A stretch of DNA of 64,000 nucleotides, from contig OY804583.1 of NCBI GenBank assembly GCA_963680875.1, forward strand, positions 32,663,331 to 32,727,330. The letters are read 5' to 3'. How positions within the stretch are numbered: the stretch's first letter is position 1; every line of letters starts with the position of its first letter. Made by a program: the position numbers and the translations under genes. Below are positions 22,092 to 35,033 of the stretch, one piece after another. Source of the DNA: Bathymodiolus brooksi (Eukaryota; Mollusca; Bivalvia; Mytilida; Modiolidae). Below the pieces are notes generated by a model. That model did not search any database and was not told the origin of the DNA. It saw only the letters and a program-made list of their open reading frames with translations.

Positions 22092-23525
22092 AATCTGGCC
22101 TGATAAGAGAGGTGGCCTTTGGTGGGAGTGGCCTTATAAGAGAGGTTACTTTGGTGGGAATGGTCTTATAAGAGGTTGCCTTTGGTGGGAGTGACCTTAT
22201 AAGAGAGGTGGCCTTTGGTGGGAGTGGCCTTATAAGAGAGGTGGCCTTTGATGGGAGTGGCCTTATAAGAGAGGTGGCCTTTGGTGGGAGTGGTCTTATA
22301 AGAGAGGTGGCCTTTGGTGGGAGTGGCCTTATAAGAGAGGTTGCCTTTGGTGGGAGTGGCCTTATAAGAGAGGTTGCCTTTGGTGGAGTGGCCTTATAAG
22401 AGAGGTGGCCTTTGGTGGGAGTGGTCTTATAAGAGAGGTTGCCTTTGGTGGGAGTGGCCTTATAAGAGAGGTGGCCTTTGGTGGGAGTGGCCTTATAAGT
22501 GAGGTGGCCTTTGGTGGGAGTGGTCTTATAAGAGAGGTTGCCTTTGGTGGGAGTGGTCTTATAAGTGAGGTTGCCTTTGGTGGGAGTGGTCTGATAAGAG
22601 AGGTTGCCTTTGGTGGGAGTGGCCTTATAAGAGAGGTGGCCTTTGGTGGGAGTGGTCTTATAAGAGAGGTGGCCTTTGGTGGGAGTGGTCTTATAAGAGA
22701 GGTTGCCTTTGGTGGGAGTGGTCTTATAAGTGAGGTTGCCTTTGGTGGGAGTGGTCTGATAAGAAAGGTTGCCTTTGGTGGGAGTGGCCTTATAAGAGAG
22801 GTGGCCTTTGGTGGGAGTGGCCTTATAAGAGAGGTGGCCTTTGGTGGAGTGGCCTTATAAGAGAGGTGGCCTTTGGTGGTAGTGGCCTTATAAGAGAGAT
22901 GGCCTTTGGTGGGAGTGGCCTTATAAGAGAGGTGGCCTTTGGTGGGAGTGGTCTTATAAGAGAGGTTGCCTTTGGTGGGAGTGGCCTTATAAGAGAGGTG
23001 GCCTTTGGTGGGAGTGGTCTTATAAGAGAGGTGGCCTTTGGTGGGAGTGGTCTTATAAGAGAGGTTGCCTTTGGTGGGAGTGGTCCTATAAGAGAGGTTG
23101 CCTTTGGTGGGAGTGGTCTTATAAGTGAGGTTGCCTTTGGTGGGAGTGGTCTGATAAGAGAGGTTGCCTTTGGTGGGAGTGGTCTGATAAGAGAGGTTGC
23201 CTTTGGTGGGAGTGGCCTTATAAGAGAGGTTGCCTTTGGTGGGAGTGGCCTTATAAGAGAGGTGGCCTTTGGTAGGAGTGGTCTTATAAGACAGGTGGCC
23301 TTTGGTGGGAGTGGTCTTATAAGAGAGGTTGCCTTTAGTGAGAGTGGCCTTATAAGAGAGGTTGCCTTTGGTGGGAGTGGCCTTATAAGAGAGGTTGCCT
23401 TTGGTGGGAGTGGTCTTATAAGAGAGGTGGCCTTTGGTGGGAGTGGCCTTATAAGAGAGGTGGCCTTTGGTGGGAGTGGCCTTATAAGAGAGGTTGCCTT
23501 TGGTGGGAGTGGCCTTATAAGATAG
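22092..23525 (+). repeat. 33 bp minisatellite, about 43 copies
   Basis: The unit is GTGGCCTTTGGTGGGAGT then GGCCTTATAAGAGAG. Sites vary mainly between GGCC and GGTC, and between GAGGTGG and GAGGTTG. Open frames exist on both strands (11-residue repeats, up to 398 codons on the minus strand). The phrase CTTATAAG next to GGCC/GGTC matches the interior of the dispersed inverted-repeat element (for example near 53480-53500). Confidence 0.92.
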
Positions 23526-23529
23526 GGCT

Positions 23530-24210
23530 ACTGTAAAAAAACACAATCGCTCACTCAATATACAAAACTCTTTCGTAATATTGTAATCAGATGGTGATTA
23601 GAGGGAAAAAATGAGATTTTCGTTAAATTAGATATTTCATTTATAGCTAAATGCTTTTTTTTATTGATTCTGTGCAATTTTGAAATTTCTTTTTAAAATA
23701 TGACATAGATTAAAACCTAATATTTTATCTGGGTTACATTTTGATGTTTATAATTTGTGTGTATTTATTTATTTGTTATTAAATTTAAATCATAGCCTAA
23801 TAGAACATACCAAACCCTCTTACCAAAATGATATTTTCTCATTTATGTAGATTTTTTTCCATTTTCTTAATCACTGACAAGCTTTTTAACAGACTCGACA
23901 TAGAGTAACATAGCAGCTGGTGTCTTAAAAGAAAGAGGAACTGTTTACCCTTTACAAAGCACCTGGACTCAAAATTTTGCATGTGTTTCTAAATTGTCCA
24001 TTCTTGATTCTCCTTCTAGTTTTCTCTAACATTTATTTATTAGAAAGAAAGAATATGGATGTAAATGAACATGAGAGACTTTCCAACTTTACACTTAGAC
24101 ACAAATCAAAGGTAAATGCATGGCACATTTCTTTGCTGTTCTATATTTCACAGTCTCAGTAGTGTCTTCAATACTGATCATAAGCCTGGTTTATTAGAGA
24201 GTAAATGAGT
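23530..24210. other. Intergenic sequence with no recognised feature
   Basis: AT-rich unique-looking sequence after the 33 bp array; short frames have no recognisable domain. Confidence 0.5.
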
Positions 24211-24214
24211 GATT

Positions 24215-24540
24215 GTTGTTAGACGCCAATTAAGCAATTTTTCAGCTATATCATGGCGAGAACAAGTTAATTTTCAATGTGAAATTTGTTGCTTCTGTGC
24301 TAAGCACGCAGCAGGAGAAAGAGCATAGACTGGTTGGCTTGGAGTCAGGATAATGTGTTTGAGTGGGGCGACATGTCTATCCGCGGACTGTTGTTTCAGT
24401 GAGCTAACACTATAAAAATCCAACTAAGCGTGTTGGTCTAGTATAAAGGAAGCGGACTTCATCATCACTTCATTGAAAATTAACTTGTTCTTGCCATGAT
24501 ATAGCTGAAAAATGGCTGCGTTGACGTTAAACAACAATCA
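24215..24540 (+). mobile_element. SINE family B, rearranged
   Basis: An inverted tail fragment (AAGCAATTTTTCAGCTATAT, 24232-24251) is followed by a + strand body and tail (24285-24540) ending GACGTTAAACAACAATCACT. Confidence 0.65.
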
Positions 24541-24745
24541 CTGACTCAAACTTTACACAGTGATTGCAAACAAATTGAAGATGGGCACCTCCTGAAATAT
24601 GAATCCATACGTTATTGTTAATGTACACCTCTTAAAGGTATTAAAACATGGCTTGTAATAGTTTTTGTATGTAAAAACAGGAATCATTTCCCTCAATTTA
24701 TGTAATATGTAACTGCATTGATTAACTATACTATTCACCTGTACT

Positions 24746-24935
24746 ACAGTCATACCTGGTTAAGTGACCACCTCTATTAAGCAGTAACTTGTAATATATG
24801 TGAACTTAATTCCAATTTCTCTTCACAGTACATTTCATATTATTTAAACCTGTATTTATCAACCACCTGTCTTATGTAACCATATTTCAATGTTCCAATG
24901 GAAGTTCACATAAATATGATAGGTTTTATTGTACA
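24746..24935. mobile_element. Dispersed inverted-repeat element
   Basis: CAGTCATACCTGGTTAAGTG to AGGTTTTATTGTAC. The interior matches the copy at 13187. Confidence 0.6.
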
Positions 24936-25235
24936 TTCTCAATATGTATACAGGCCTTTTCTAAATATATGACGATTAAAATACGGATAGTGTTGTATGG
25001 CAAAGCAATTGCAGACCCAAATTGGGTCTTATTTTTATAAATGGTGATTTTTTTTATATTTTCATACATATCATTTTTAATGTATTTTTTTTTATTATTG
25101 TTATTCATTTTTCATCATATTTTAATATATCTGATATACATTTGAATGTTTACCTGATTTTGTTGTTAGTGAATGTTATCACTGTTTATTGATAAATAAA
25201 AATAATGTTGACATACTTTTGTTTACATATTTTGT

Positions 25236-25440
25236 TATGCCTCCGTTACTCCTCATAAAGGTGGGGGGGATATAAGTTTTTCCCATGTCCATCTGTATGT
25301 ACATCCGTCCATCCATCAACTGTTTATTTTAGATAGAAGTGCAGGCACCAATGTCTTATGAACTCATTCTTCTAACTTTTTATAGAAAATATATTTCATT
25401 GATGTTTATGATGTCCCTTTTTAAATTAAGGAGCCGTCAT
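25236..25440. mobile_element. Fragment of a CGTCC-type dispersed element
   Basis: TGCCTCCGTTACTCCTCATA, GGTGGGGGGGATATAAG and CATCCGTCCATCCATC resemble the 5' part of the element family at 12755 and 26316. Confidence 0.45.
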
Positions 25441-25690
25441 GGCCGTGATCGTATGGTAGTTAGATTTACAACTATATGCAGTCAGTCCCTATCACCACTT
25501 ACGATGTGAGTTTGAATCCCGCTCATGGTGAGGTGTACTCGATACAACATTATGTGATCAAAATTGTCATTGACTTTCGACAGGTTGGTGGATTTCTCCT
25601 CTGGTATTCCGGTTTCCTCCACCAACAAAACTGACCGCCATGATATATTAGAAATATTGTTAAAAGTGGCATTAAACACCCTAACCCTTA
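25437..25690 (+). mobile_element. SINE family A
   Basis: GTCATGGCCGTGATCGTATG head through AAAAGTGGCATTAAACACC tail. Intergenic. Confidence 0.8.
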
Positions 25691-26315
25691 TCCCTTTTTA
25701 AAGTAGAATTATACTATGAATAAAAACTCGAAGTTAAATAGTGATGGCCAACAATATAACAAAAAAAATATAATCCCCTGACTCTGGTGATTATCACCAA
25801 TTTCACCAACCACCAACAAAATAATCCACTAGCTCCTCTGACCATGGTCAACAACTTCACCAACCACCAATGAAATAATCCACTAGCTCAACAAACTAAG
25901 GTTCTCCTCCCTCAGGCAAAGGCAACCTTATTTACAGTATCTTGGCGTTCCTGTTTAAGCTACCAAGGTTCTCCCTCAGGCAAAGGCAACCTTATTTACA
26001 GTATCTTGGCGTTTTTCACCCCGTTTCTCAGCCTGGTCAAATAAATTCTATATTTACCGTCAACAGACCAATATTGTATATTTATTGGTCCCTTGTCCCG
26101 TGTTAGTCTAAATTTACGATCGTAGTCCTGTACTCGTGTCAATGTTACCAGTATAATGCTTGTAGCGTGGTCTTGTCATGAATATAGCTGAAAGTTTAAA
26201 CTAACAAACAATCATTGCCATCAATAATGATTTGTGACAAAGCATATATTCTTACTAAGTTCAAAGGTCCACTCTCCTCAGATTTAACGACTGCTGTATA
26301 ACATATCCCTTTTTT

Positions 26316-27740
26316 AGCTCACCTGACAAAGGGTCATGTGAGCTATTGTCACCACTGAGCGTCCGTCGTCCGTCCATCCGTCCGTCCGTCCATTAACTTT
26401 TCACATTTTAATCAACTCCTCTGAAGCCACTGGGCCAATTTGAACCAAACTTTGGTGGAATGGTCCTTGGATGGCCCCCTTCCAAAAGTGTGTCTGGTGA
26501 TCCCGACTTCCAACCAAGATGGCCACCAAGCTAAAAATAGAAAAAAGGGGGGATGAAATTTTAATTGTTCATTGCTGCTTTAGTATAAGTCAAAGTGAGC
26601 TCAAATTTTAACTGCAGCTACATGGCAAGGAGTAGTTTAACATATATTCTGGGTTTTTCTGTGAAATTTTTCTTTCAGCCGATTTATACCGATTATGCAA
26701 ATTAGGCATATTTTGATAAAAGATCACATTTAAATCTTCTCCTCTGAAACCGCTGAACCAAGTTAAACCAAACCTGGCAGGTATGGTCCCTGGGTGGGTC
26801 CCTTTCAAAATTGTGTCTCACAGCCCCGCCCTCCATTCAAGATGGCTGCTGTTACTAAAAATAGAAATTTCTTCAATTGTCCATTGCTGCTTTAGTATAA
26901 GTCAAAATGAGCTCAAATTTTAACTGCATCTACATGGCAAGGAGTAGTTTAACATATATTCTGTTTTTTTCTGTAAAATTTTTCTTTTAGCCGATTTATA
27001 CCGATTATGCAAATTAGGCATATTTTGATAAAAGATCACATTTAAATCTTTTCCTCTGAAAACGCTGAACCAAATTTAACCAAACCTGGCAGGGATAGTC
27101 CTTGGGTGTCCCATTTCATAATTGTGTCCGACAGCTCCACCCTCCATTCAAGATGGCTGCTGTTACTAAAAATAGAAATTTCTTCAATTGTCCATTGCTG
27201 CTTTATTATAAATCAAAATGAGCTCAAATTTTAACTGCAGCTACATGACAATGAGTGGATTAACATATATTCTGGGTTTTTCTGTGAAATTTTTCTTTCA
27301 ACCGATTTATACTGATTATACAAATTAGACATATTATATATTTGATAAAAGATCACATTTATATCTTCTCCTCTGAAACCGCTGAACCAAATTAAAGCAA
27401 ATTTGGGTGGTTCCCTTTCAATATTGTGCCCGCCCTCCATTCAAAATGGCTGCTGTTACTAAAAATAGAAATTTCTTTAGTTGTGAATTTCCACTTTATT
27501 ACAAATCAAAATGAACATATATTCTGGGTTTTTCTGTGAGATTTTTTCAGCCAGTTTATTCCGTTTAGGAATATTATGAGATGAAAATCATATCAAAATC
27601 TTTTGCTCAGAAATTTGAGTTGAAATGATCTTTGGGTGGCCCACTTTCAAAATTATGTGTAACACCCCCATTTTCTATCAACTTTAGATGTCAAATTGAA
27701 AACCAGGTGAGCGATTACAGGCTCCTGGGAGCCTCTAGTT
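26316..27740. mobile_element. Non-autonomous element with four internal units of about 310 bp
   Basis: Opens TTTAGCTCACCTGACAAAGG with CGTCCGTC runs and closes AACCAGGTGAGCGATTAC then GGCTCCTGGGAGCCTCTAG. The internal unit (CATTGCTGCTTTAGTATAAG to CTGAAACCGCTGAACCAA) recurs at about 26570, 26882, 27190 and, truncated, 27490. No open frame of note. Confidence 0.65.
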
Positions 27741-28329
27741 TCACATGTTGTAGATGGAGAGAATGAATATTATTTTTTCTTTGTTTCCCGTGATATCAAA
27801 CTGCTCAATCAATCAATCAAAAGTATTATCAATATATATGATTGATTATTAGGAAAGAACAATTTAACACAAAACAGGTAATATTGTAAATTTCTTTCTA
27901 CGACGATTATATCGAAACATCTTAAAAACACATTCTTAACATGTGATTAATTCAATTTGTAATAAACTCTGGTCACATGACACGTTTGAGTGAATGTAAA
28001 AGAAACCCCCCAAAAAACTAGCAGATCGTTTTACGGATATTTTAACATGTAGGCGTTTCAATGTTCATGAATATGTGTTTGACTGTACCGAATAATTCTC
28101 GGTGAAGCATTACTGCATGTGACTATAACGCGTTCTATATACATGTATAATTTATACTTTTATTTGTTATAAAAATTAAAATACTATTAAATGATTTTTC
28201 TATTAATATAAAAATGCAATATATTATGACTATTATGTTTTTTTTTATATAAATACTCTTGCATATTTGTTTTATCTTGAATACCTAGTGTAGATTATTC
28301 TAGAATACATGTATATATATATAAATAAA

Positions 28330-28480
28330 GATGGTGTTTAACGCCACTTTCAACAATATTTCAGTTATATCGCGCGGTCAGTTTTATTGGTAGAGGAAAC
28401 CGGAGTACCCGGAGGAAACCACCGACCTGTCGCAAATCACGGACAAACTTTATCACATAATGTTGTATCGAGTAATTTGA
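28330..28480 (-). mobile_element. SINE family A, inverted, 5' truncated
   Basis: The tail reads GTGTTTAACGCCACTTTCAA on the + strand, followed by GGAGTACCCGGAGGAAACC; it stops at GTTGTATCGAGTA. Confidence 0.75.
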
Positions 28481-28639
28481 GCAAAAAGTTACCATAAATC
28501 GTTTTACATGAATCACCTCTCTCATCTACATATAATATTACATGTATAATAATAATAATAAACTACAAATGTATATCTACCAGATTTGTATATCTGTAAT
28601 GTCCAGGACAGGTTATTTTTGCCAAATGTCGCTTAAATA

Positions 28640-28960
28640 TTAACCCAAGCAGGAGCAGGGGGCAAAGACAGGTTGGGGGGGGGGGGGGGGGGGGGGCACA
28701 TACCCCCTTTCAAAAAGTGTTTCTGTCCCCCCCATTTTTATGCAAAGATTTAGAAAAAGCTGAATTTGTAGCATTCAGCCAAAGATTTTCACGAAATCAA
28801 GAGGTAATTAAGGGTGTTTGTAGCCGAAAGACCTTTTTTTTGCTTTTCAGTTTTGAAAGTTTTAAAGCTTTCCCCTCCACTTTCCCGTCACCTCACGAAG
28901 TTTGCACCCACTTTCCAACGTTTCCACCCACTTTCTGATCCGCCACTACACCTCTGGCAG
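28640..28960. other. Poly(G)-containing dispersed-element fragment
   Basis: AGGGGGCAAAGACAGG, then about 20 G and ACATACCCCCTTTC. The text at 28861-28950 (TTTCCCGTCACCTCACGAAG, CCCACTTTC repeated) has the look of an element end. No TIRs were found. Confidence 0.35.
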
Positions 28961-30640
28961 TTGTGTCCGAGAAGATTTGTTCACATCATATGAATCAGAA
29001 ACTATTATACCCGCGGTATAGGTCTCGTAAGATGTGTTGTTGGCTGACTATGTATATGGCTGGAAAGTGTTTGTTCAAATGGTCAATTGTAGTGTGAGAA
29101 GATTCAAGTGTATGTGGAGTCATTTAATGTGACTAATATTGATCATAATGAAGGGCCATAACTTAGATTGAAAAAAAAAACGAAAAGAGCACCCCCCCAA
29201 AAAAAAAGAAGTAGAAGAAATCGAACCTGTAATTGCTGAACATGCAAGTCAATGTACTGCAACTTCATTTTGTTAAGCTTTTAAAGTTGATTCATGCCAA
29301 ATTTAATTCACAACATGAGAGTTACATTAGGAAATATGTCTAATCTAGGATTCATTAACTGTCAGACAAAAGTTGTAATACTAGATTTAAATTGTGATTT
29401 CCGAATGATTAAACAAAATTATAATCACAAAACAAAGTTATTAGATATTTTTGGGGTATAAATATAGTTTTTTTTTATTACACCCTAGATATTCAATCAG
29501 ATAACAATAATTTATAGTATAATTATTATCCGAAACAAGGATTTATAAGATATAAAAACATGTACACAAGGAAGAAACACCATATTGATAGACCGGTTTC
29601 TTTATAACGATGTAAATAAAGTACAAAATAGTTGTCTCGATGTTGCATGATTAACGCATTTAATTTTATATTTATTTGATTATCATGTATCTCCTTTGAA
29701 TAGACTCCGAGGTCAGGAACCTTGTAACTAAAATAAGGCCATATCAATTTTCTCTTGAAGACGAAACACGCAATATGGCAGTTTAAAGGAAGATTTCGTT
29801 CAGTGGATCGACAAGTAGAAACAAAGGGATTCGGCCTTTCTCACAAAATTTGTCTAATTGAACATAAAATTTTGTATTTTTTCTTAATTGAAATATATTT
29901 CTATTATTGAATACATCGCCATGTTATAACTTGTTTTAACTTATTTGGTCCTTGATTTGTGACAATTTCAAATCGGCATACGAAAACGTCACCTTGGTAA
30001 AGGACAAGTAGTCATGTATGATAGCTTAAGGTAATTTTGAAATACCAAGGAGGAAGTAAATTAACATATCCTCTCGATATGGTGGCCATATTTATTATCG
30101 ATCGACACAAAATGGAACAAAATCGTTGTAAAAGACCACACAAAGAACAACAGTGTCACGTTTAACCTAAAAGGGTTATTAGTCACATAGAAGTTAGTAA
30201 TCTTGCATCTCTGATCGACACAAAAGCATAAATGTTGTTGAATACTTTTATAGTTTCTGAATTTTTTCAGTGATGGGTATCAAGACTGTTTATTTAAACA
30301 ATTACATTTTCTCCGTTAATTTAAACCAGTTATGTGACGGGATGAAATCATAGCATAAAAACTAGACATTTGAATAAATATTTAATATGGATTAAATCTG
30401 TAACACTGTTTTCGTCTTCTTTTCGTCATCAACTTTAGTCCTGCAATTGCAAATGGTGGATTTTTCAGACCTCATGATTATTTGCACATTGACATCGCGC
30501 ATGATCAATAAATAATACATTTCTCTGACGTCACACTATTGTTCGAACAGTGGATTATTTTTAAGAATCTACAGTTTATTCTTTTGATCTTGAATATGAA
30601 CTTTAACCTTTTACTATTTTAGGTTTAAAAACGTTAGGTA
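28960..30640. other. Intergenic sequence with no recognised feature
   Basis: AT-rich; no open frame with domain similarity, no SINE or tandem array. A short A/C-rich run lies at 29171-29210. Confidence 0.6.
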
Positions 30641-30644
30641 CATA

Positions 30645-30720
30645 TTTTGGGACTTTCGGGTATCGAACCACCTATTTTGCCTTTAAAACTTCCATCTAAC
30701 CACTCGGCTACGGTACCACA
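30645..30720 (-). other. tRNA-like sequence, probably a pseudogene or SINE head
   Basis: The minus strand holds GTAGCCGAGTGGTTAGA (box A of class II type) and GGTTCGATACC (box B), but the acceptor stem and variable arm do not close convincingly. A similar box A (TGGCCGAGTGGTTA) occurs near 18171 on the + strand. Confidence 0.4.
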
Positions 30721-32475
30721 CTAATATGTTCTATAATTAGAATATATGACTCTTGATAGTAATCTTTGTTAAAAAAAAATATCAACAATTTATTTAAAAA
30801 AGCAATTGATCAATAATATACAAAACACGATACAAGTATTTCAGATCAGGCATAATTTATGTTCAGAACTGACGAGTACGTGAACTTTTAAAATGTATTC
30901 TCGCAATACAAAAAACAACTAACGAACCGACCGCAAATATAACAAATCAGACAGACCATAAATGAATATTTGGGACACTTGAAAGACCTTGAAATATCTA
31001 AATATAGACGAGAATCGAAAGCACGAATGCCGATAAAATTTTATTGTTTAATTTTTGTTAATTGTGGCTTATTTAGCTTTCTGAATATTAAAAGGATAAC
31101 AATATAAGATGAAAACAGTGTTACATATGGAAATGTATTATGTTATAGAATATACTCCAACTTATAGATTCCCCGTAAGGGTCGAGTTTATTATTTTTAA
31201 TAATCTACAGTTGGAGTGTATTCTCCATTACATAGGCACCAAAAGCGAAAAGGTTGCCGAAGTACAAAAGTAAAAAGAATCCCGAGTACGTAGAAAATTA
31301 AGGCATGCATTTATTTACTCAATTCAGTTATAATACCCTGGACTTGAGAAAAGCTATTCAGAGATGGAGAGAGCAATTACATCAATGAATCAATCTATGT
31401 TAAAACCTCCGGACCAAATTATTATGTCTTCGTTTTAATTTAAGCAAAATCGACTATTTTCGATTTTTTTTTACAGACATTATGTTATTGACCAAAAAAA
31501 ATACAACTTTTGGACAAAGGTCATCATTTTTTTTCCAAATCGAACTGCGGAAAAGCAGTTGTTCTATAATCAGGTAGAAATCCAAACTTTGCCAACCAGT
31601 ACCTAAAAAAACTCCACACCTTTTTCTACACCGTTGTATTAAATGAAAATAGAATTCTGTTAAATCTAACGTTGATGTAAAAGCATAAACTCTAACTCTA
31701 CAATTCGGTCCTGGCAGCAAATGTGTGACACATGCTGCTGATGTAATTCAGTCTCAAACTCGTCCCAGAAGTGTACTGTTCATAGCGTTCAATGGAATAC
31801 TGTAACTTTTCTATTTCACTACGCCGTAAGCTGAGAATCGGTATCGAGAGAGCAGAGTTTGAAGTATGTAGCTGACTGGATGTCTGCTAAGAAACAGTCC
31901 TCCACCTAATTCGGCGAATGGATACCTGTTCTTACCTCTATTTCATATTTTAAGTTTGTGGATTAGACACAAATATAATCAATTGTTAAAATTTGCAGAA
32001 AAGGGGCAACAAAATATGCAGAAATGTTTATCGCTGATAAATATAGTGTGCTTTTTTTATAAGATAGTTTGTCTTCGTATATATATAATCCAGTGCTCCA
32101 GTTAGAATTTGAAAGGAGCAGGGTGTCAGCACAGGGCAGGACATTTTTTATTGATAAAAAGAGCATTTAGAGAACTGTTTAATTTGCTTCGCTTTTTTTT
32201 TATAAATTGTTTGGTTTGTAATTGTTAAATTTCAGCATATTAATGAAAGACACATAAATGATCTGAGCAATCTTATTACAAAGTCAATGACAAACTACTA
32301 TACTAATATCTTCAAGAAAATTGAAAACTGTAAGCCAGACAATTATATGAAGATTATGACACAAACTTCAACACATTTAGAGTTTGTGAGCAAAATTTTC
32401 GGCAAAATTTGTCAAAAAATTACCTCGGTATACTTTTTTAAAAGTATGTTTTACCTGAAATATAGAGTGAGGGAG
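30720..32475. other. Intergenic sequence, little recognised
   Basis: A short imperfect inverted repeat (GAATATACTCCAAC and GTTGGAGTGTATTC) lies at 31149-31227. Nothing else is supported. Confidence 0.5.
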
Positions 32476-32477
32476 TG

Positions 32478-32805
32478 ATTGTTACTTAACGCCAACTCAG
32501 CAATTTTTCAGCTATATCATGTCGAGTACAAGTTAATTTTCAATGAAATGCACTTCGTCTTAGACTAACACGCTTAGTTGTATTTTTATAGTGCTATATC
32601 ACTGAAACAACACTCTGTTGATAGACATGTCACCCCACTCGGACATATTATCCTGATTCCGAGACAACCAGTCTTGGCTCTTTCTCCTTAATGCTGCGTG
32701 CTTAGCGCAGAAGAAACAAATACCAATTTTATGGTCTTTGGTTTGATTCGATCGGGGCTCGAACTCACGATCTACTGCACTCGAGGCGAGCACGCTAGTT
32801 AGTAG
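32478..32805 (-). mobile_element. SINE family B, inverted
   Basis: Tail (AACGCCAACTCAGCAATTTT) at the left and body at the right, reading into CTCGAACTCACGATC, the inverse of box B. Close to full length. Confidence 0.75.
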
Positions 32806-34340
32806 TTACGAATACACAACATGCAATATTTCTTATGTCATTAAAAATAAGAAATGTACGTCTATGTCATTAAAAATAAGAAATGTACGTCTATGACATA
32901 CATTGTTGATTGTACATACACATGTATATATAGTCTCTCATAACTCTTTTAAGAGTGGCTCTTAGTTGTTTTATCATAGTATGTATGTATATAATTGTTT
33001 TATAATATGAGAGGTGAGACTTTAATAAAGTATTTGTCTACAACGAATTTTCCATGAAATTAAGTTTAAAAAAAACTTAAATGCCTTTGATCACATGTAA
33101 TTAACTTTTCAGACCATACAACAAGTGGCAAAATGTGTGATGTAATCTGTTGATTGGCAGATCATAAACATCGACGATATGTTTAGCATTCTAAACATAT
33201 ATTCAATTCCATACACATGACCACGAAATACGACGATACCTGATAAATCTTGGAGGGTGTGTATTTGTCGAAATAAAATTGCATTTAATAACTCCCGTTC
33301 ATCCCCTAAAAAATCAAGGAAAAATCAATAGTAAACACATGCACGGACACAAGATTATACTGTATGTATTTAAAAGTGTCACCATCTTGAATGAATTCTC
33401 GTTCGTTATAAATACAGTATATGTTAAAAAAAAAATCCGGTTTTAGCATGAAACATCCCCTGTAAGTAAATATTGAATGTTGAATACATTGCAACAGTTT
33501 ACCATCCTGAAAAATCGCAATGTACCTCCCTATTGTATGATCAAGAGTAATTAAATACTTGAAAGAAAATGATAAATTTGGTGGTAATTTATTTAATGTA
33601 ACTAAAGTCCTCAACATTTTCAAGTTTTATTTCATAATGTAAATTAGTATAAAAACCCCAATCAAAATAAAACGAATATTAACAAATAAAACTTGTAACA
33701 AATAACATGAACAAAAGCATGCAAAAATAACTGGTAATTCCTGAATTATTTATCTGAAGAAAAAAAAATATTAAAAAGTGTCCAAATATTATTGTAGACT
33801 TTCCATCCAAGAGGAAATCGCAATATATACCTACTGTACCTATTAACAAGAAGAACTAAATACTTGAAGGAAATGATGAATTTGTTGCTATTTATTTAAT
33901 TTATTTAATTCGTTTTCGTTGGTAAATCTGGAAATATTTCACGTATTAATGCATTCATCACGTTCATATAAGAAAGAAAATACATGTATAATTTGTCATA
34001 ATTTAATCGGTGAATTTAACTTAAGACGTCGATGTCTCAAAACCAATACATATTTATTTCAGGACAAGAAAGGAATATTCATGACTTGCATTTAAAATGC
34101 ACAATGTAAATGTTTGCACTCTAAAATTAATAAATGTCGTGTTCCGTGAGATACTTGTCTTCCAAGGAAATCGAGGCACACATTATTAAACGCAAATTTA
34201 ACATTGTATTATGCAATTATAACAATATTGCCGTGGGGCATGTCATGATTGCTCGATGCTGATTGGATGAAATAACTGGAAAATTCTTATTATAACTGGT
34301 CGTTTATCTTAATTTAAAATCCACCTGTGATGTAAATCTA
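32806..34340. other. Intergenic sequence with a short tandem and a diverged duplication
   Basis: TATGTCATTAAAAATAAGAA then ATGTACGTC is repeated twice at 32833-32895. Sequence near 33513-33600 resembles 33817-33900 (AAATCGCAAT, AAATACTTGAA, TTTATTTAAT), suggesting an old duplication of about 300 bp. The 105-codon minus-strand frame at 33306-33623 has no recognised domain. Confidence 0.45.
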
Positions 34341-34344
34341 TTGT

Positions 34345-34620
34345 CAAAACTCTCCATTATTTTTAAGGAATGGAGAGTTATTGTTCTCTTTGTACTTTTA
34401 AGGTCCCACAAGGGGCAAACAATTTAATACTTTGTACATTAGATACTATGCACAGACTGTTTTGTTACAAGATTAATAATTAATAAGATTAATAAAGTAC
34501 AATGGGTGGATTTTAAGTTGGAGAATGTCCTCGTATCTCTCCATTCCTTAAAAACAATGGGCCTCGGCCCCTTCGGGGCCTCAGCTCCATTATTTTTAAG
34601 GAATGGAGAGTTACTTGGAC
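34345..34620. mobile_element. Foldback element with repeated TCCATT/AATGGAG arms
   Basis: ACTCCATTATTTTTAAGGAATGGAG-type hairpin arms occur at 34349-34381, 34536-34560 and 34587-34612, with a GC-rich hairpin GGCCCCTTCGGGGCC near 34567. The AT-rich inverse repeats that follow (34660-34760) carry TTCTTAATTTAAC. Confidence 0.55.
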
Positions 34621-34804
34621 ATTCTCCTATGCATAACTGACCGTTATTTTAATATAACTGACTTTTCTTAATTAAAAAAAAATTCTTAATTTAACTTGAC
34701 CGTTCTTAATTTAAAAAGAAATTCTTAATTTAACAAGGTTTTTCTTAATTATTAAGAATTGGAGTAGGAAATTATGGAAAACATTCTTCTAGTGCTAGAT
34801 CAGG

Positions 34805-35033
34805 ATGTTTAGTTGGATGTTTATTTTTATAGTCACTGAAACAATAGTGCTCGGATAGACATGTCTAACACACTATCCTGATTCTGAGCCAGTCAGTCTT
34901 TGCTCTTTCTCCTTAATGCTGCGTGCTTAGCAAAGAAGCAACGAATACAAATTTTATAGTCTTTGGTTTGACCTGACCAGAGCTCGAACTCACGATCTAC
35001 CACACTGGAGACGAGCACTTTAACCATTACACC
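34805..35033 (-). mobile_element. SINE family B, inverted, cut by hAT relic
   Basis: The inverse of the family B body and both tRNA-like boxes (GCTCGAACTCACGATC and ACCATTACACC). It stops exactly where the hAT terminal repeat begins at 35034. Confidence 0.75.

Noticed and set aside
22362..23558. 398-codon minus-strand frame as a protein gene
   Set aside because: Pure 33 bp tandem repeat with no start context, unique sequence or exon support.
33306..33623. 105-codon minus-strand frame
   Set aside because: No domain, no splice or promoter support; sequence is AT-rich and partly duplicated nearby.
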